This document shows, one piece after another, positions 39,190-49,800 of a DNA stretch of 64,000 nt; the first letter of the stretch is position 1; each line of letters begins with the position of its first letter. This DNA is from Tsukamurella sp. PLM1 (GTDB lineage Bacteria; Actinomycetota; Actinomycetes; Mycobacteriales; Mycobacteriaceae), in the NCBI RefSeq assembly GCF_023168325.1, contig NZ_AP025688.1, positions 1,736,001 to 1,800,000 on the forward strand. The letters are read 5' to 3'. The notes below the pieces were generated by a model. It saw only the letters and a list, made by a program, of their open reading frames with translations. It was not told the DNA's origin and searched no databases. A program made the translations under genes and the position numbers.

Positions 39190-39679
39190 TGCGGCCGCCC
39201 TCGTGGCCGCGCTCGCGGAGCGCGGCGAGACCGTCGCGTCCGCCGAGTCGCTGACCGCGGGCCTGTTCGCCGCCGCGATCGCGGACGTGCCCGGCGCCAG
39301 CGCGGTCCTGCGCGGCGGGCTCATCGTGTACGCGACCGACCTCAAGGCGAGCCTGGCGGGCGTACCGTCGGGCGCCCTGGAACGCGACGGGCCCGTGCAT
39401 CCGAACACCGCCCGGGCCCTGGCCGACGGTGCGCGGGAGCGCTGCGGCGCGGACTGGGGCGTCGGCCTGACCGGCGTGGCCGGCCCCACGGAGCAGGACG
39501 GCGTGCCCGTCGGCACCGTCTACCTGGGGATATCGGGCCCGTCCGGCACGTCGGTCACGCTCCTCGAGCTCGACGGTGACCGCGCCGCGATCCGGCGGGG
39601 CACCGTCGACCACGCGCTGCGCGAGCTGACCGCGCGGGTTTGTGCGAATCGGGAACCATCCGGGTCCGTTCCGCGTTGA
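39176..39679 (+). CDS. cinA: CinA C-terminal domain protein / nicotinamide-nucleotide amidohydrolase
   Basis: A stand-alone CinA-C (PncC) domain of 167 residues, deamidating nicotinamide mononucleotide in pyridine-nucleotide recycling. [20 protein letters not shown] (~22-41) and [20 protein letters not shown] (~99-118) are the two conserved motifs. It overlaps pgsA by 14 bases and contains the sigma-E-like promoter of clgR at its 3' end. Confidence 0.9.
   Translation: MPAGDAAALVAALAERGETVASAESLTAGLFAAAIADVPGASAVLRGGLIVYATDLKASLAGVPSGALERDGPVHPNTARALADGARERCGADWGVGLTGVAGPTEQDGVPVGTVYLGISGPSGTSVTLLELDGDRAAIRRGTVDHALRELTARVCANREPSGSVPR
39651..39677 (+). promoter_or_regulatory. Sigma-E (ECF)-type promoter of clgR
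   Basis: GGGAACC, 16 bases, CGTT: the spacing and sequence of mycobacterial SigE promoters (GGAAC...CGTT). It overlaps the end of cinA and lies 30 bases before the clgR ATG. In M. tuberculosis clgR is a SigE-dependent envelope-stress gene. Confidence 0.7.
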
Positions 39680-39707
39680 CTGGTCAGAGATCAACACGGA
39701 GGTGAGC

Positions 39708-39983
39708 ATGGCTCTACTGCTTCGCGAGGCGATCGGGGAGAACCTGCGCAAGACCCGGGTGCGCCAGAGTCGCACGCTGCGGGACGTTTCCTCGGCGGCC
39801 CAGGTCAGCCTGGGGTACCTGTCCGAGGTCGAGCGCGGCCAGAAGGAGGCGTCCAGCGAGCTGCTGGCGGCGATCTGCGGCGCTCTCGCGGTCGACGTGG
39901 CAGAGGTTGTCGCCCAGGCCAGCGTCTCGATGCGCCCGATCCCCACGATGGTGATCCCGGCGCCGGCGTTCGCAGCCGCCTGA
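39708..39983 (+). CDS. clgR: Transcriptional regulator ClgR
   Basis: A 91-residue Cro/CI-type HTH activator of clp protease and psp genes. The HTH ([38 protein letters not shown]) covers residues ~5-60. ATG 39708 follows GGAGG with good spacing; the in-frame ATG at 39642 would overlap cinA and the promoter and is rejected. The C-terminal tail ends PAPAFAAA; terminal Ala residues are reported to make ClgR a Clp protease substrate in related organisms. Confidence 0.93.
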   Translation: MALLLREAIGENLRKTRVRQSRTLRDVSSAAQVSLGYLSEVERGQKEASSELLAAICGALAVDVAEVVAQASVSMRPIPTMVIPAPAFAAA

Positions 39984-39996
39984 CCCTGAGGGAGGT

Positions 39997-40032
39997 GTCC
40001 GCGGGTTCGGGGAAATCCCCGAACCCGCGGAC
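39997..40032 (+). terminator. Strong hairpin between clgR and pspA
   Basis: A perfect 17-bp stem (GTCCGCGGGTTCGGGGA at 39997-40013 with its complement at 40016-40032) and a two-base AA loop. It starts 14 bases after the clgR stop. No U-tract follows. It should reduce clgR read-through into pspA. Confidence 0.7.
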
Positions 40033-40141
40033 CAGGCGGCGCGGCGGCACCTTTGCCGATAGATTGGTAACCACGAGTCCGGCGATCGCCGGACGGCCGG
40101 ACCGATACTCCGGATGGACTCGACAAGGCGTAGGAGAGACG

Positions 40142-40957
40142 ATGGCTAACCCGTTCGTCAAGGGGTGGCGCTACCTGATGGCGCTGTTCAACGCGAAGAT
40201 CGACGAGAACGCCGATCCCAAGGTGCAGATCCAGCAGGCGATCGAGGACGCGCAGCGGCAGCACCAGGCGCTCTCGCAGCAGGCGGCGGCCGTCATCGGC
40301 AACCAGCGCCAGCTCGAGATGAAGCTGAACCGCCAGCTGGCCGAGGTCGAGAAGCTGTCGGCCAACACCCGCCAGGCCGTGCAACTGGCGGACCAGGCCA
40401 CCGCCGCGGGCGACGCGGCCAAGGCTACCGAGTACACCAACGCCGCCGAGGCCTTCGCCGCGCAACTGGTGACCGCCGAGCAGAGTGTCGAGGACCTCAA
40501 GGGTCTGCACGATCAGTCGCTGCAGGCGGCCGGCCAGGCCAAGCGCGCCGTCGAGCAGAACGCGATGCAGCTGCAGCAGAAGCTCGCCGAGCGGACCAAG
40601 CTGCTCAGCCAGCTGGAGCAGGCGAAGATGCAGGAGCAGGTCTCCGCGTCGCTGAACCAGATGGGCCAGCTCGCCGCGCCCGGTAACACCCCGAACCTCG
40701 ACGAGGTCCGCGAGAAGATCGAGCGCCGTTACGCCAACGCGCTCGGCTCCACCGAGCTCGCGCAGAACTCCGTGCAGGGCCGGATGGCGGAGGTGCAGCA
40801 GGCCACCGTGCAGATGGCCGGCCACTCGCGGCTCGAGCAGATCCGCGCGTCGATGCAGGCGAGCGGGCAGATCCAGGGCGCCCCGGCGGCGCCGCAGGGT
40901 GCCCCCGCCCCGCAGACCCCGCAGCAGGCGCCGAACCCGAACCTGCAGAAGCCCTGA
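40142..40957 (+). CDS. pspA: PspA/IM30 family phage-shock protein
   Basis: The orthologue of Rv2744c (35-kDa antigen), a membrane-repair ESCRT-III-like coiled-coil protein. It is 271 residues: an amphipathic N-terminus ([20 protein letters not shown]), long heptad-rich helices (~25-220, with many Gln/Ala), and a Gln/Pro/Ala-rich tail. ATG 40142 is chosen by the conserved MANPFVKG start and GTAGGAGAG upstream. A TAGATT -10-like hexamer lies near 40059. Its neighbours match the clgR-pspA-rv2743c module of mycobacteria. Confidence 0.94.
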   Translation: MANPFVKGWRYLMALFNAKIDENADPKVQIQQAIEDAQRQHQALSQQAAAVIGNQRQLEMKLNRQLAEVEKLSANTRQAVQLADQATAAGDAAKATEYTNAAEAFAAQLVTAEQSVEDLKGLHDQSLQAAGQAKRAVEQNAMQLQQKLAERTKLLSQLEQAKMQEQVSASLNQMGQLAAPGNTPNLDEVREKIERRYANALGSTELAQNSVQGRMAEVQQATVQMAGHSRLEQIRASMQASGQIQGAPAAPQGAPAPQTPQQAPNPNLQKP

Positions 40958-40973
40958 GAATCAACGAGGACGA

Positions 40974-41842
40974 ATGACTGACCAGCGAGGCCGCTACCGC
41001 GCCGACTTCTCGGCGGTGGCGGCCTCCGCTGGTCGGATGGCGTCCTCGGCCATCAACGCGGCGTCGCAGGCCATGGAGAACGCGGCCCGCGCCGCCGATG
41101 AGGCGCGCGACCGCCGGCCCGGCGCAAGGACCCGAAGGCCGTGCATCTGCGTTCGGTCAAGCGCGCCAAGAGCGTCGTCAACGGCTGGGCCGCCACCACG
41201 TCGACCTCCGCCGTCGTCGCGGTCGGCGGATTCGCCGCCGCCGCGCCCGTGGTCGGCGGCACCGCCACCGCGGTCACCGCGGTGATGGCGGTCCCCGCCG
41301 CGTACGCGGTCCGCACGTTCCGCCGCCTCAAGCGCACGCCTGCGCCTCCCCGCAATTACGCCCGCCGCACGATCCCCGCGGCCACGTCGGCCCTGCACGG
41401 TCCCGTCAGGAACCTCGCCGAGGCCGAACAGGAGTTCCTGGCGCTGGTCTCCGTGCTGTACCGGTCGGGCGCACTGCCGCCCGAATCGCTCAGCGAGCTC
41501 GACGACGACGCGGAGTCCTCAGCCGACGCGATCGTCGCCTACGCAGAGCAACTCGCCGACCTGGAACGCGTGGTCGCCGGTAGCGGCGGCTCGGCCGCCT
41601 ACCTGCGCGACACCTTCGACGACGGGCTGCGCAGCCTCGACGAGGGCGTCCAGGCGTACCGCGAGATGGTCCGGTCCGCCGCGACGACGGTGGCCGCGGC
41701 CCGCCAGTCGCTCGGGTCGCCGGCCCGGCTCGACGAACTGAGCTACGCCACGCCGCGGCTGCAGGACGCCGCGGAGCGGCTGCGGGCCTGGGCGTACGGC
41801 ATCTCCGCCCTTCCGCCGGTGCCCGATCCGCACACCTGGTGA
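40974..41842 (+). CDS. PspM-like membrane protein (Rv2743c homologue; apparent frameshift)
   Basis: About 289 residues. The N-terminus MTDQRGRYRADFSAVAASAG continues, after one lost base near 41113-41124, into a double-helix membrane region (STSAVVAVGGFAAAAPVVGG, TAVTAVMAVPAAYAV) and a long helical cytoplasmic part. It starts 16 bases after pspA, matching Rv2743c, which anchors PspA at the membrane in M. tuberculosis. The assignment rests on position and topology. Confidence 0.75.
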
Positions 41843-41860
41843 CGGCGTCGCCGCGGCCTC

Positions 41861-41872
41861 GGGGTTAACCCC
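41861..41872. promoter_or_regulatory. Perfect 12-bp palindrome upstream of a small membrane gene
   Basis: GGGGTTAACCCC lies 18 bases after the PspM-like stop and ~100 bases before the small membrane protein. It could be an operator; no regulator is identified. Confidence 0.35.
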
Positions 41873-41974
41873 CAAATCTCCCTGAAACCGCAGCTCAGAG
41901 GGTGACTTCCGAGTGTCGTGCGGGGCACTATGGAGAGCGAAAGACCTCGTGAATCCCTCGAAAGGTGCACTGCA

Positions 41975-42145
41975 ATGTTCTGGAAGATCCTCGGCGCCAT
42001 CGTCGTCATCTGGCTCGCCCTCATGGTGGTCTCGGCGGTCATCAAGTGGCTGTTCCCGCTCCTCATGATCGCGCTCGTGGTCATCGGTATCGTCACGGTG
42101 GTCAAGTGGCTCGGCTCGAGCAAGAAGTCGACCACCACCGTCTGA
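41975..42145 (+). CDS. Small double-pass membrane protein
   Basis: Fifty-six residues, almost entirely two hydrophobic helices (FWKILGAIVVIWLALMVVSA and WLFPLLMIALVVIGIVTVV) with a basic Ser/Lys/Thr tail. The ATG at 41975 gives a compact protein; an in-frame ATG at 41918 would add a hydrophilic leader. It occupies the place after the psp module where M. tuberculosis has Rv2742c; I see no basis to call it homologous. Confidence 0.6.
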   Translation: MFWKILGAIVVIWLALMVVSAVIKWLFPLLMIALVVIGIVTVVKWLGSSKKSTTTV

Positions 42146-42176
42146 TCGCGGGGTCGCCCGCACGAGGGGAGTGCGG

Positions 42177-43317
42177 GTGCGCGTCGCGCTGGTAGCCGGA
42201 TCCGAGGCCGGGCACGCGTTGCCCGGTCTCGCGCTCGCTCTCCGCCTGATCGCCGCCGGCCACGAGCCCGCCGTGTTCACCGGGCGCCGGTGGATCGAGA
42301 CCGGCGCCCGATACGGCATCGACACCCGCGAACTCCCGGGCCTGGCCGCCCGTCCCGGCGACGACGACGAGGACGCCGGCGCCAAGATCCACGCCCGAGC
42401 GGCGTACATCGGGACCCGAGTGCTCCCCGGCATCCAGGAGTTCGGCGCCGACCTGGTGGTCGCCGACATTCTCACCCCGGGCGGCGGCATGGCCGCCGAG
42501 CTGCTCGGAATTCCGTGGCTCGAGCTGAGTCCTCACCCGCTGTACCTGCCGTCCAAGGGGCTGCCGCCCATCGGCTCCGGCCTCGCGCCGGCGCAGACGC
42601 CGCGCGAACTGCTCCGCGACGCCGTGCTCCGCGCGTTCACCGCCCGGGACATCCGCGATGGCCGCCGCCAACGCGAGGCGGCCCGTGCCGGCATCGGCCT
42701 CGCCCCGCGGATCCGGGACCGCGCGGCCGCATCGTCGCCACCATCCCCGCCCTCGAGCTGCCCCGCCCCGACTGGCCGGCACGCGCGCACCTCGTCGGGC
42801 CCTCACCCTGGAGCCGACGGACGCCGCGTGCCCCGTGCCCGACGGGGCCGCGCCGCTGGTGATGGTGGCACCGTCGACCGCCGCGACGGGGGAGCAGGGC
42901 CTGGCCGAGACCACCGTCGAGGGCCTGCGCGGCGCGAACGTGCGGGTCGCGGTGAGCGGCCTCCACCCGCCCGCGTTCGAAGAGCCGTGGGTCGCGAGCG
43001 GATTCGGTCGCCAGGACCTGCTGGTCGCGAAGGCGGACGCCGTCGTCTGCGGCGGCGGGCACGGGATGCTCACCAAGGCGCTCACCGCGGGCCGTCCCGT
43101 GGTGGTGGTCCCCGGCGCAGGCGATCAGTGGGAACTCGCGAATCGCGTCGCGCGGCAGGGCAGCGGGGTGCTGGTGCGGCCCGCGACTCCGGAGGCGATC
43201 CGCGACGGGGTGCGCCGGGTTCTCGACGACCCGTCGTTCGCTCGCGCCGCGCGCGACGCCGCCGCGACCGCGCACCGCGTGGCCGACCCCGTGCTCGTCT
43301 GCGAGGGGTATCGGTAA
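42177..43317 (+). CDS. MGT/UGT-like glycosyltransferase (Rv2739c position; apparent frameshifts)
   Basis: A GT1/GT-B-fold glycosyltransferase of about 380 residues. The N-terminal domain begins VALVAGSEAGHALPGLALAL, and the C-terminal nucleotide-sugar motif contains CGGGHGMLTKALTAGRPVVV and PGAGDQWELANRVARQGSG. Two single-base losses (about 42715-42722 and 42805-42815) shift the middle of the gene through all three frames. GTG 42177 has AGGGG seven bases upstream; GTG 42171 is too close to it. Acceptor unknown. Confidence 0.82.
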
Positions 43318-43320
43318 CCT
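43315..43320 (+). promoter_or_regulatory. Leaderless -10 element of the DUF3046 gene
   Basis: TAACCT followed by seven bases and GTG 43328. Confidence 0.4.
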
Positions 43321-43327
43321 TGCCTTC

Positions 43328-43519
43328 GTGCGCCTCACCGAGTTCCAGGAACTGCTCTACGCCGAGTTCGGTACCCTCCGCGGGGACACGCTGATGAGCG
43401 ACCATCGGCTGAATGCCTTCGGGATGACGGGCGAACAGGCCGTCGAGTCCGGCGTCGATCCGAAGGACGTGTGGCGGGCTCTGTGTTCCGAGTTCGACGT
43501 CCCCCGGTCCCGCTGGTAA
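43328..43519 (+). CDS. DUF3046 protein
   Basis: A 63-residue actinobacterial protein equivalent to Rv2738c, which sits just upstream of recA in M. tuberculosis. The full DUF3046 pattern is visible: RLTEFQELLYAEFG, MSDHRLNAFGMTGEQAVESG and DVWRALCSEFDVPRSRW. Function unknown. Here the recA side has been separated from it by the arabinosyltransferase and oxidoreductase genes. Confidence 0.88.
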   Translation: MRLTEFQELLYAEFGTLRGDTLMSDHRLNAFGMTGEQAVESGVDPKDVWRALCSEFDVPRSRW

Positions 43520-43589
43520 CCGGTCGCACGTCGGGCGCGTGCCCTTTGTTCCGACTCCGACGTCCCTGGTCCCGCTGGTAACCGGTCGC
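43497..43589 (+). repeat. Direct duplication of the 3' end of the DUF3046 gene
   Basis: GACGTCCC..GGTCCCGCTGG and the following TAACCGGTCGC occur at about 43497-43527 and again at about 43559-43589, a 62-base offset. The first copy encodes the C-terminus and stop of DUF3046; the second lies in non-coding sequence before the arabinosyltransferase stop. Confidence 0.7.
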
Positions 43590-43594
43590 GCGCT

Positions 43595-46500
43595 CTACTG
43601 CTGCGGCGTCGGGCCGGGCGTCCACCACCCGGGGCGGGTCACCGTCGAGCGGGCCAGCTGGGCGGCCCGCGCGTCGACGTACGGCACGTAGCGCTCCAGC
43701 GCGCCCCACTCACGCGCCCAATCGTGGTTCAGGTAGGTCGGCACCGTCTGCGCCGTGGCGAGCATCAGCGCCCAACCCAGCGGCCCGCCCGCGTCACCGC
43801 CCTGCCAGGTGGTGGTCGCGGCGGCGGCGAGGTCGCGCTCGGGGAGGATCCGCCACAGTGGCTGCTCGGCGACGCCGCCGTTCTCCCGCCATTGCCGCTG
43901 GCACGGGAAGCCGATCCCGGCACCCCAGTCGACCAGGGTCGGGTCGCTGCCCAGCAGCTCCTGCAGCGTCTCGAGCTTCGGGGCGCGCGGGGCGTGTACG
44001 CCACCCAGGTGTTCTCCGACGGTGCCGTGATCGTCGCGACCACCCGCACGGCCGTGGCGCCGCGCGGCACCTGCTCGGCGGGGACGCGCAGGTTGCGCCA
44101 GGCCGGAGCCGGGCCGATGTCGATCGGCGTCACGGCGCCGTTCGGGGTGATCGTGCCGCTCCCGGCGCCGAACTCGAGGCGCAGGTCGCCGGCGCCGAAC
44201 CGGCCCGCGACGCTGATCGTGAGCAGTTGCCGCACCCCGTCGACGGGCAGGGCGTACCAGCTCGAGACCGCCTTGGCCGAGCGCTGGGTGCCGGTCTGCC
44301 GGCTGCCGACCATCGGGACCCGGGCCGGGTCGAGGCCGAACGGAAGCGCCGCGGTCGAGCCGTTGACGCCGGGAGCGTTGAGAGTGCCGCCGCCGGTGCC
44401 GCCCGTGTTCGACGGGGTGTTGTCGGCGTCGCCGGTGCGTACCAGGTCGGCCGCGCCGCGCGAGCTCGAGGTGAGGCTGCCCGCGATGCCGTTCGGGGTG
44501 AAGTTCGCGTTCTCGGCGCCGACCAACGGGTCCGGGGCGTTCCCGATCGGCGTGAGGACTCCCGCGTTGGCGTCGCGCTCGGCGAGCACCTCGTCGGCCA
44601 TGCCGCACGGGTTGCCCGTCAGCGAGCGCAGGTTCTGCTGGCCGTAGGAGTAGGCGGGCCGCTGGACCATGATCGACGCGGCGTTGGTCGCGCCGATCAT
44701 CGCGATGATCAGCGTCGCGACCAGGGTGATCGGGGTGGCGAACCCGGGCAGTCGGCCGGAGAGGTCGGGGAGCTTCGGCGTCCACCCGGTCACGTGCACC
44801 ACGAGCGCCGCGACCAGGAGCACGACGGTGGCCGCACCGAACACGGTCGCGACGGCGATGCCGGCGACGGTGGGCGCCGCACCGCCCCACGGGATCCCGA
44901 AGTTGCCCGGGTAGAACCAGCCGTTCGTGGACTCGAACGCCAGCGTCGCGCACCCCGCCACCGCGGCGAGCGCCAGCAGCCGGAACTGCGGCCGCCGGAT
45001 GCCCGTCAGGCCCACCACCGCGATCGCGGCGACCATCGCCCCGAGTGTGGCGAACGCCCCGAAGTGGTGGGTCCACTTGGTGGGGTTGAACGCCATGACC
45101 AGCAGCGAGACGCCGATCGCGGCAACCACGCGCCGCGCGGGCCGGCGGCGATCCCGGGGATCCGCCGGCGCCACAGCAGCAGCACCGCGGCGACCGCGGC
45201 GGACAGGAACATCGCGAGCATCGCGAACCGTCGGGCCACGGAACCGTTCGGGTTGAGCTGGAAGAGGGCCTCGTACCGGATGATCTCGCGGTGCCACGGC
45301 TCGCTCGGGCCGACGTCGCCGAGCAGCGTCGTCGACTGCAGCATCTCGACCAGTCCGTGGTCGGCGAACACCAGATAGAGCACCGAGCCGCCCGCGGCCG
45401 CGAGCGGCAACAGCGACGCGGCGTACCCGTTGGTGCGCACGTGCGACCGGACGGCCCGCCACAGGGGAGCGGCCGCGACGAGGAACACCACGAACGCGAA
45501 GCTGCCCGTCGGGGCGGCCGAGAGGGTCAACCCGGCGACGATCAGGCCGACGCCGGCGGGGCGAGCCGGCGCGTCGCGATCGTGCGCTCGACGCAGCACC
45601 AGGTGAGAACCGTGCCCACGGCGACGATCGGCTCGGGCCGCAGGCCGAGGTTGTAGGTGAGCCAGAACAGGGTGAACACCGCGGCCGCCGCCCACAGGGC
45701 GCGCGCGTGGTCGCGGGCGCGCGGCGCTTGCTCAGGCCGAGCCGCGGCAGCACCTCGCGGGAGATCAGCAGCCACGCGAGTACACCCGACAGCAGCGCCG
45801 GCAGCCGCAGCCACGGGCTCGACACGCTGAGTTCCGCCATCCACGAGACCACGTAGAACGGCATGCCGAACGGCGCGTACGGCGCGTCGTAGTAACGGAA
45901 CACCTCGGGCATGTATCCGGAGTGCGGCGCCGCCTTGATCATGCCCAGGATGTAGCCGTCGTCCGAGGTGGGCGCTCCGATGACGTGCCACACGAGCAGG
46001 CTGCCGAGCACTGCGACATCGGCGAGCCGCACGTGCAGCCAGTGCCGGGGGATCACGTGCCGGCGGCGCCAGCCGTCGGCACGGTCGAGCAGCGCCAGGG
46101 CGGCGAGGGACACGAGCACGCAGAGCACGCCCAGGACGATCGCGAAACCCTTGAGCGCGGACGGGCTCGAGGTGTAGCGCGAGTCAACGTCGATCGTCAT
46201 CGACGGCGCGGGGCCGCGCAGGTCCTCCGGCAGGTCGGTGAACACGCCGACCACCTGGGGGCGCACGTCGCCCGGTACGCGGTGCGCCTCGTCCCGCCCG
46301 ACGGCGGCGGTGGCACCGTCGGCGTCGATGCGTACGCGGAGCTCCCCGCACCGGGGCAACTCCGATCGGGGGACCGAGTGCACGAGCGCACCCCGCGAGC
46401 GCACCGTCAGTGCCTCGGAGTCGACGGTGACGAACAGCCCGGCCGTGCGCGCCCGGTCCCCGGCGGGGGCGGCGTGGTCGCCATCAGCACGGTCTGACGG

Positions 46501-46721
46501 TTCGCCGGGGTCGCCGCTGCGACCGCGCACGGCACGCCGACGTCGATCGACAGCGGCTTGTACATCGTGAGCGGCGCGGTGACCGGCGCCAGCGAGCCCG
46601 ACTGCGGCCAGGCGACCGTCACGGCGGTCTGCTTGATCGGCAGAAACGGCGTCGCGATGGCGAGCACGAGGCCGATCAGGCCGGTCACGACGGCGGCGAT
46701 CCTGGCGGTTCGGAGGTTCAC
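43595..46721 (-). CDS. EmbA/B/C-family arabinosyltransferase (apparent frameshifts)
   Basis: A ~1,044-residue GT-C transferase that adds arabinofuranose from decaprenyl-phosphoarabinose to arabinogalactan or lipoarabinomannan. The N-terminal helix (RIAAVVTGLIGLVLAIATPF) and extracytoplasmic domain are followed by the GT-C motif GAPTSDDGYILGMIK, ~12 TM helices, NPTKWTHHFGAFATLGAM, and a C-terminal carbohydrate-binding domain ending in WWTPGPTPQQ. Five single-base losses (near 43990, 45145, 45560, 45715 and 46470) cycle the frame 2-0-1-2-0-1. Start GTG 46721. A single emb gene away from an emb cluster suggests an accessory or sole homologue. Confidence 0.93.
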
Positions 46722-46885
46722 GATCAGTCAGGGTATCGGCCCGCACCGACGAGTCCGGTGCACCCGCGGCGAGTCGCCGCGGACGGGTGTGAAATACGTC
46801 GGATGTGCGGCTATGCTGTGACCACCGACACAGCCCACGCCCGGCTCCGCCACCCCTGGACCCGGGCGTACCGAGAGAGAGCACG

Positions 46886-49800
46886 GTGGTTTCAGTGACC
46901 CTTGACGCCAATTCGCCGATCGACGCCCCCGGCGGCACCAGCGCGGCCGATGAGAATCGCGCCGGCCAGCACGATGCGGATCCGCGCGGTGGGCAGTCCG
47001 CAGCCGTGCAGTCCTTCTCGCTGGATGATCGGTACACCCGCGAAGAGGGCACGATCTACCTGACGGGCATCCAGGCCCTGGTGCGCATGGTGCGTGACCG
47101 CGCCCGGCTCGACCGCCGTCAGAACCTCAAGACCGGTTCGTTCATCTCCGGCTACGAGGGCTCGCCGCTCGCCGGGTACGACTTGGAGATCGCCAAGCGC
47201 ACGAAATACCTTCAGGACTTCGACACGGTCCACCGCCCCGGCCTCAACGAGGAACTGGCCGCCACGTCGGTCATGGGCTCGCAGATCGCCGCGCAGGTCG
47301 GGCACCTCGACCGCGGCCTCGACGGCATCACCGGCTACTGGTACGGCAAGGCGCCCGGCCTCGACCGCGCGACGGACGCGCTGCGGCACGCCAACATGAT
47401 CGGCACCCACCCCACGGGCGGCGCCGTCGCCCTCGTCGGCGACGACCCGGGCGCCAAGAGCTCGACGGTGCCGTGCGCCTCCGAGATGGCCCTGGCCGAT
47501 CTCTACATGCCGATCCTCTACCCGGCGGACTCGCAGGACATCCTCGACCTCGGCGTGCACGCGGCGATCATGTCGCGCGTCTCCGGCCTGTGGACCTCGC
47601 TGAAGATCTCCGCCCACGTCGCCGACGGCTCGTCGACCGCGGACGTGCACCCGGACCGGATCCTGCCCGTCTACGGCGACCTGGGCACCAGCCCGCACGT
47701 CCCGTCGGGTCAGTTGCTGGGCGCGAAGCTGATGGAACTCGAGCAGAACCAGCTCACCGTCCGGATGCCGCGCGCCACCGAGTACGCCCGGATCAACCGG
47801 CTCAACCGGATCACGGTGCGCTCGAGCGACGACCGGATCGGCATCGTCTGCGCCGGCAAGACGTACCTCGACGTGCGCGAGTCGCTGCGGCTCATCGGTA
47901 TCGAGGACGGCGAGCTCAACCGCCTGGGCATCCGCATCCTCAAGATGGGCATGGTCTACCCGTTCGAGCAGCAGATCCTGCACGAGTTCATCGAGGGGCT
48001 CGACGAGGTCATCGTCGTCGAGGAGAAGCGCGACTTCCTCGAGACCATGATGCGCGACATCCTGTTCCGGCACCCCGGCGCACCGAACATCGTGGGCAAG
48101 GCGAACGAGGACGGCTCGACGCTGTTCTCCCGCTTCGGCGAGCTGGACGTCGACTCCGTCTCCCGCGGCCTGGCCCAGCGTCTCGCCCGGGTGCACAAGG
48201 TGCCCGCCGCGAAGGATTGGCTGGACCGCAAGGCGCAGGTCCGCACCCGTATCGAGTTGCCGCTCGCCGCGCGCAGCCCGTACTTCTGTTCCGGCTGCCC
48301 GCACAACACCTCGACCAAGGTCGCCGATGACACGCTGGTCGGCGCCGGTATCGGCTGCCACGCCATGGTGCTGCTCATGGACCCGCAGCAGGTGGGCGAC
48401 ATCACCGGCGTCAGCCAGATGGGCGGCGAGGGCGCGCAGTGGGTCGGCATGGCCCCGTTCGTCACCGAGAAGCACTTCGTGCAGAACATCGGCGACGGCA
48501 CGTTCATGCACTCGGGTTCGCTGGCGCTGCGCCAGTCCGTGGCGTCGGGGGAGCGGATCACCTACAAGCTGTTGTTCAACGGCACCGTCGCCATGACGGG
48601 CGGCCAGGACCCGGTCGGCGAGATGACGCTCCCGCAGATCTGCACGCTGCTGCTCGCGGAGCGCGTCAGCAAGGTCGTCGTGACCTCCGACGATCCGAAG
48701 CGCACCAAGGCCCTCGGCCTGCCGAAGGGCGTCGAGGTCCGCGACCGCGCGGACACCCTCGACGTGCAGCGCGAGCTGGCCGAGGTCGCGGGCGTCACCG
48801 TCCTCGTGCACGACCAGCACTGCGCGGCGGAGAAGCGGCGCAAGCGCAAGCGCGGCAAGTACCCCACGCCGAACCAGCGCGTGGTGATCAACGAGCGCAT
48901 CTGCGAGGGCTGCGGCGACTGCGGCCAGAAGAGCAACTGCCTGTCGGTGCACCCGGTGGAGACCGAGTTCGGCCGCAAGACCCGCATCGACCAGAGCTCG
49001 TGCAACCTCGACTTCTCGTGCCTGAAGGGCGACTGCCCGTCGTTCGTGACGGTCACCCCCGGCGAGGTCGGCAAGGTCCGCAAGTCGGTGCCGGATATCT
49101 CGGCCGAGTCGATCCCGCAGCCCAAGAAGGCGCGGCGAGAGGCGGACGGCATGGCCATCCGCGTGACCGGCATCGGCGGCACCGGCGTGGTCACGGTCTC
49201 GCAGATCATGGCGACGGCCACGGTGCTCGACGGCCACTCGGCGCGCACCGTCGACATGACGGGCATGGCGCAGAAGGGCGGCGCCGTGGTCTCGGACATC
49301 AAGGTGTCCGCGACGTACGTCGACCAGGCGGCGAAGGTCGCCGCGGGCGACTGCGACGTGTACCTGTCCTGCGACAGCCTCGTCGGCGTGGACCCGGCGA
49401 ACCTCAAGGTCGCCTCGCCCGAGCGCACCACGTCGATCGTCTCGACCACCGAGGTGCCGACCGGCCAGATGGTGATCGACACGTCGGTCGGCTACCCGGA
49501 CTCGCGGAGCATCCACGAGGCCATCGACCGGGCGTCGCTGCGCACCGTCTACCTCGACCCGGGCGACCTGACCCTGCAGCTGTTCGGCGACGAGCAGTAC
49601 GCCAACCTGTTCATGGTGGGCGCCGCCTTCCAGACCGGTGCGCTGCCGATCAGCTCCGAGTCGCTCGAGCGGGCCATCGAGCTCAACGGCGTGGCCGTGG
49701 AGAAGAACCTGCAGGCGTTCCGCCGCGGCCGCCAGTCGGTTTCGGATCCGGCGGGCGTCAAGGCCGCGATCGACGCGCTGCACCCGCTGCCCGCACCCGT

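Noticed and set aside
40899..41285. 128-residue frame running from the end of pspA through the PspM-like gene
   Set aside because: It only carries the PspM-like N-terminus up to the missing base; the remainder is out-of-frame translation.
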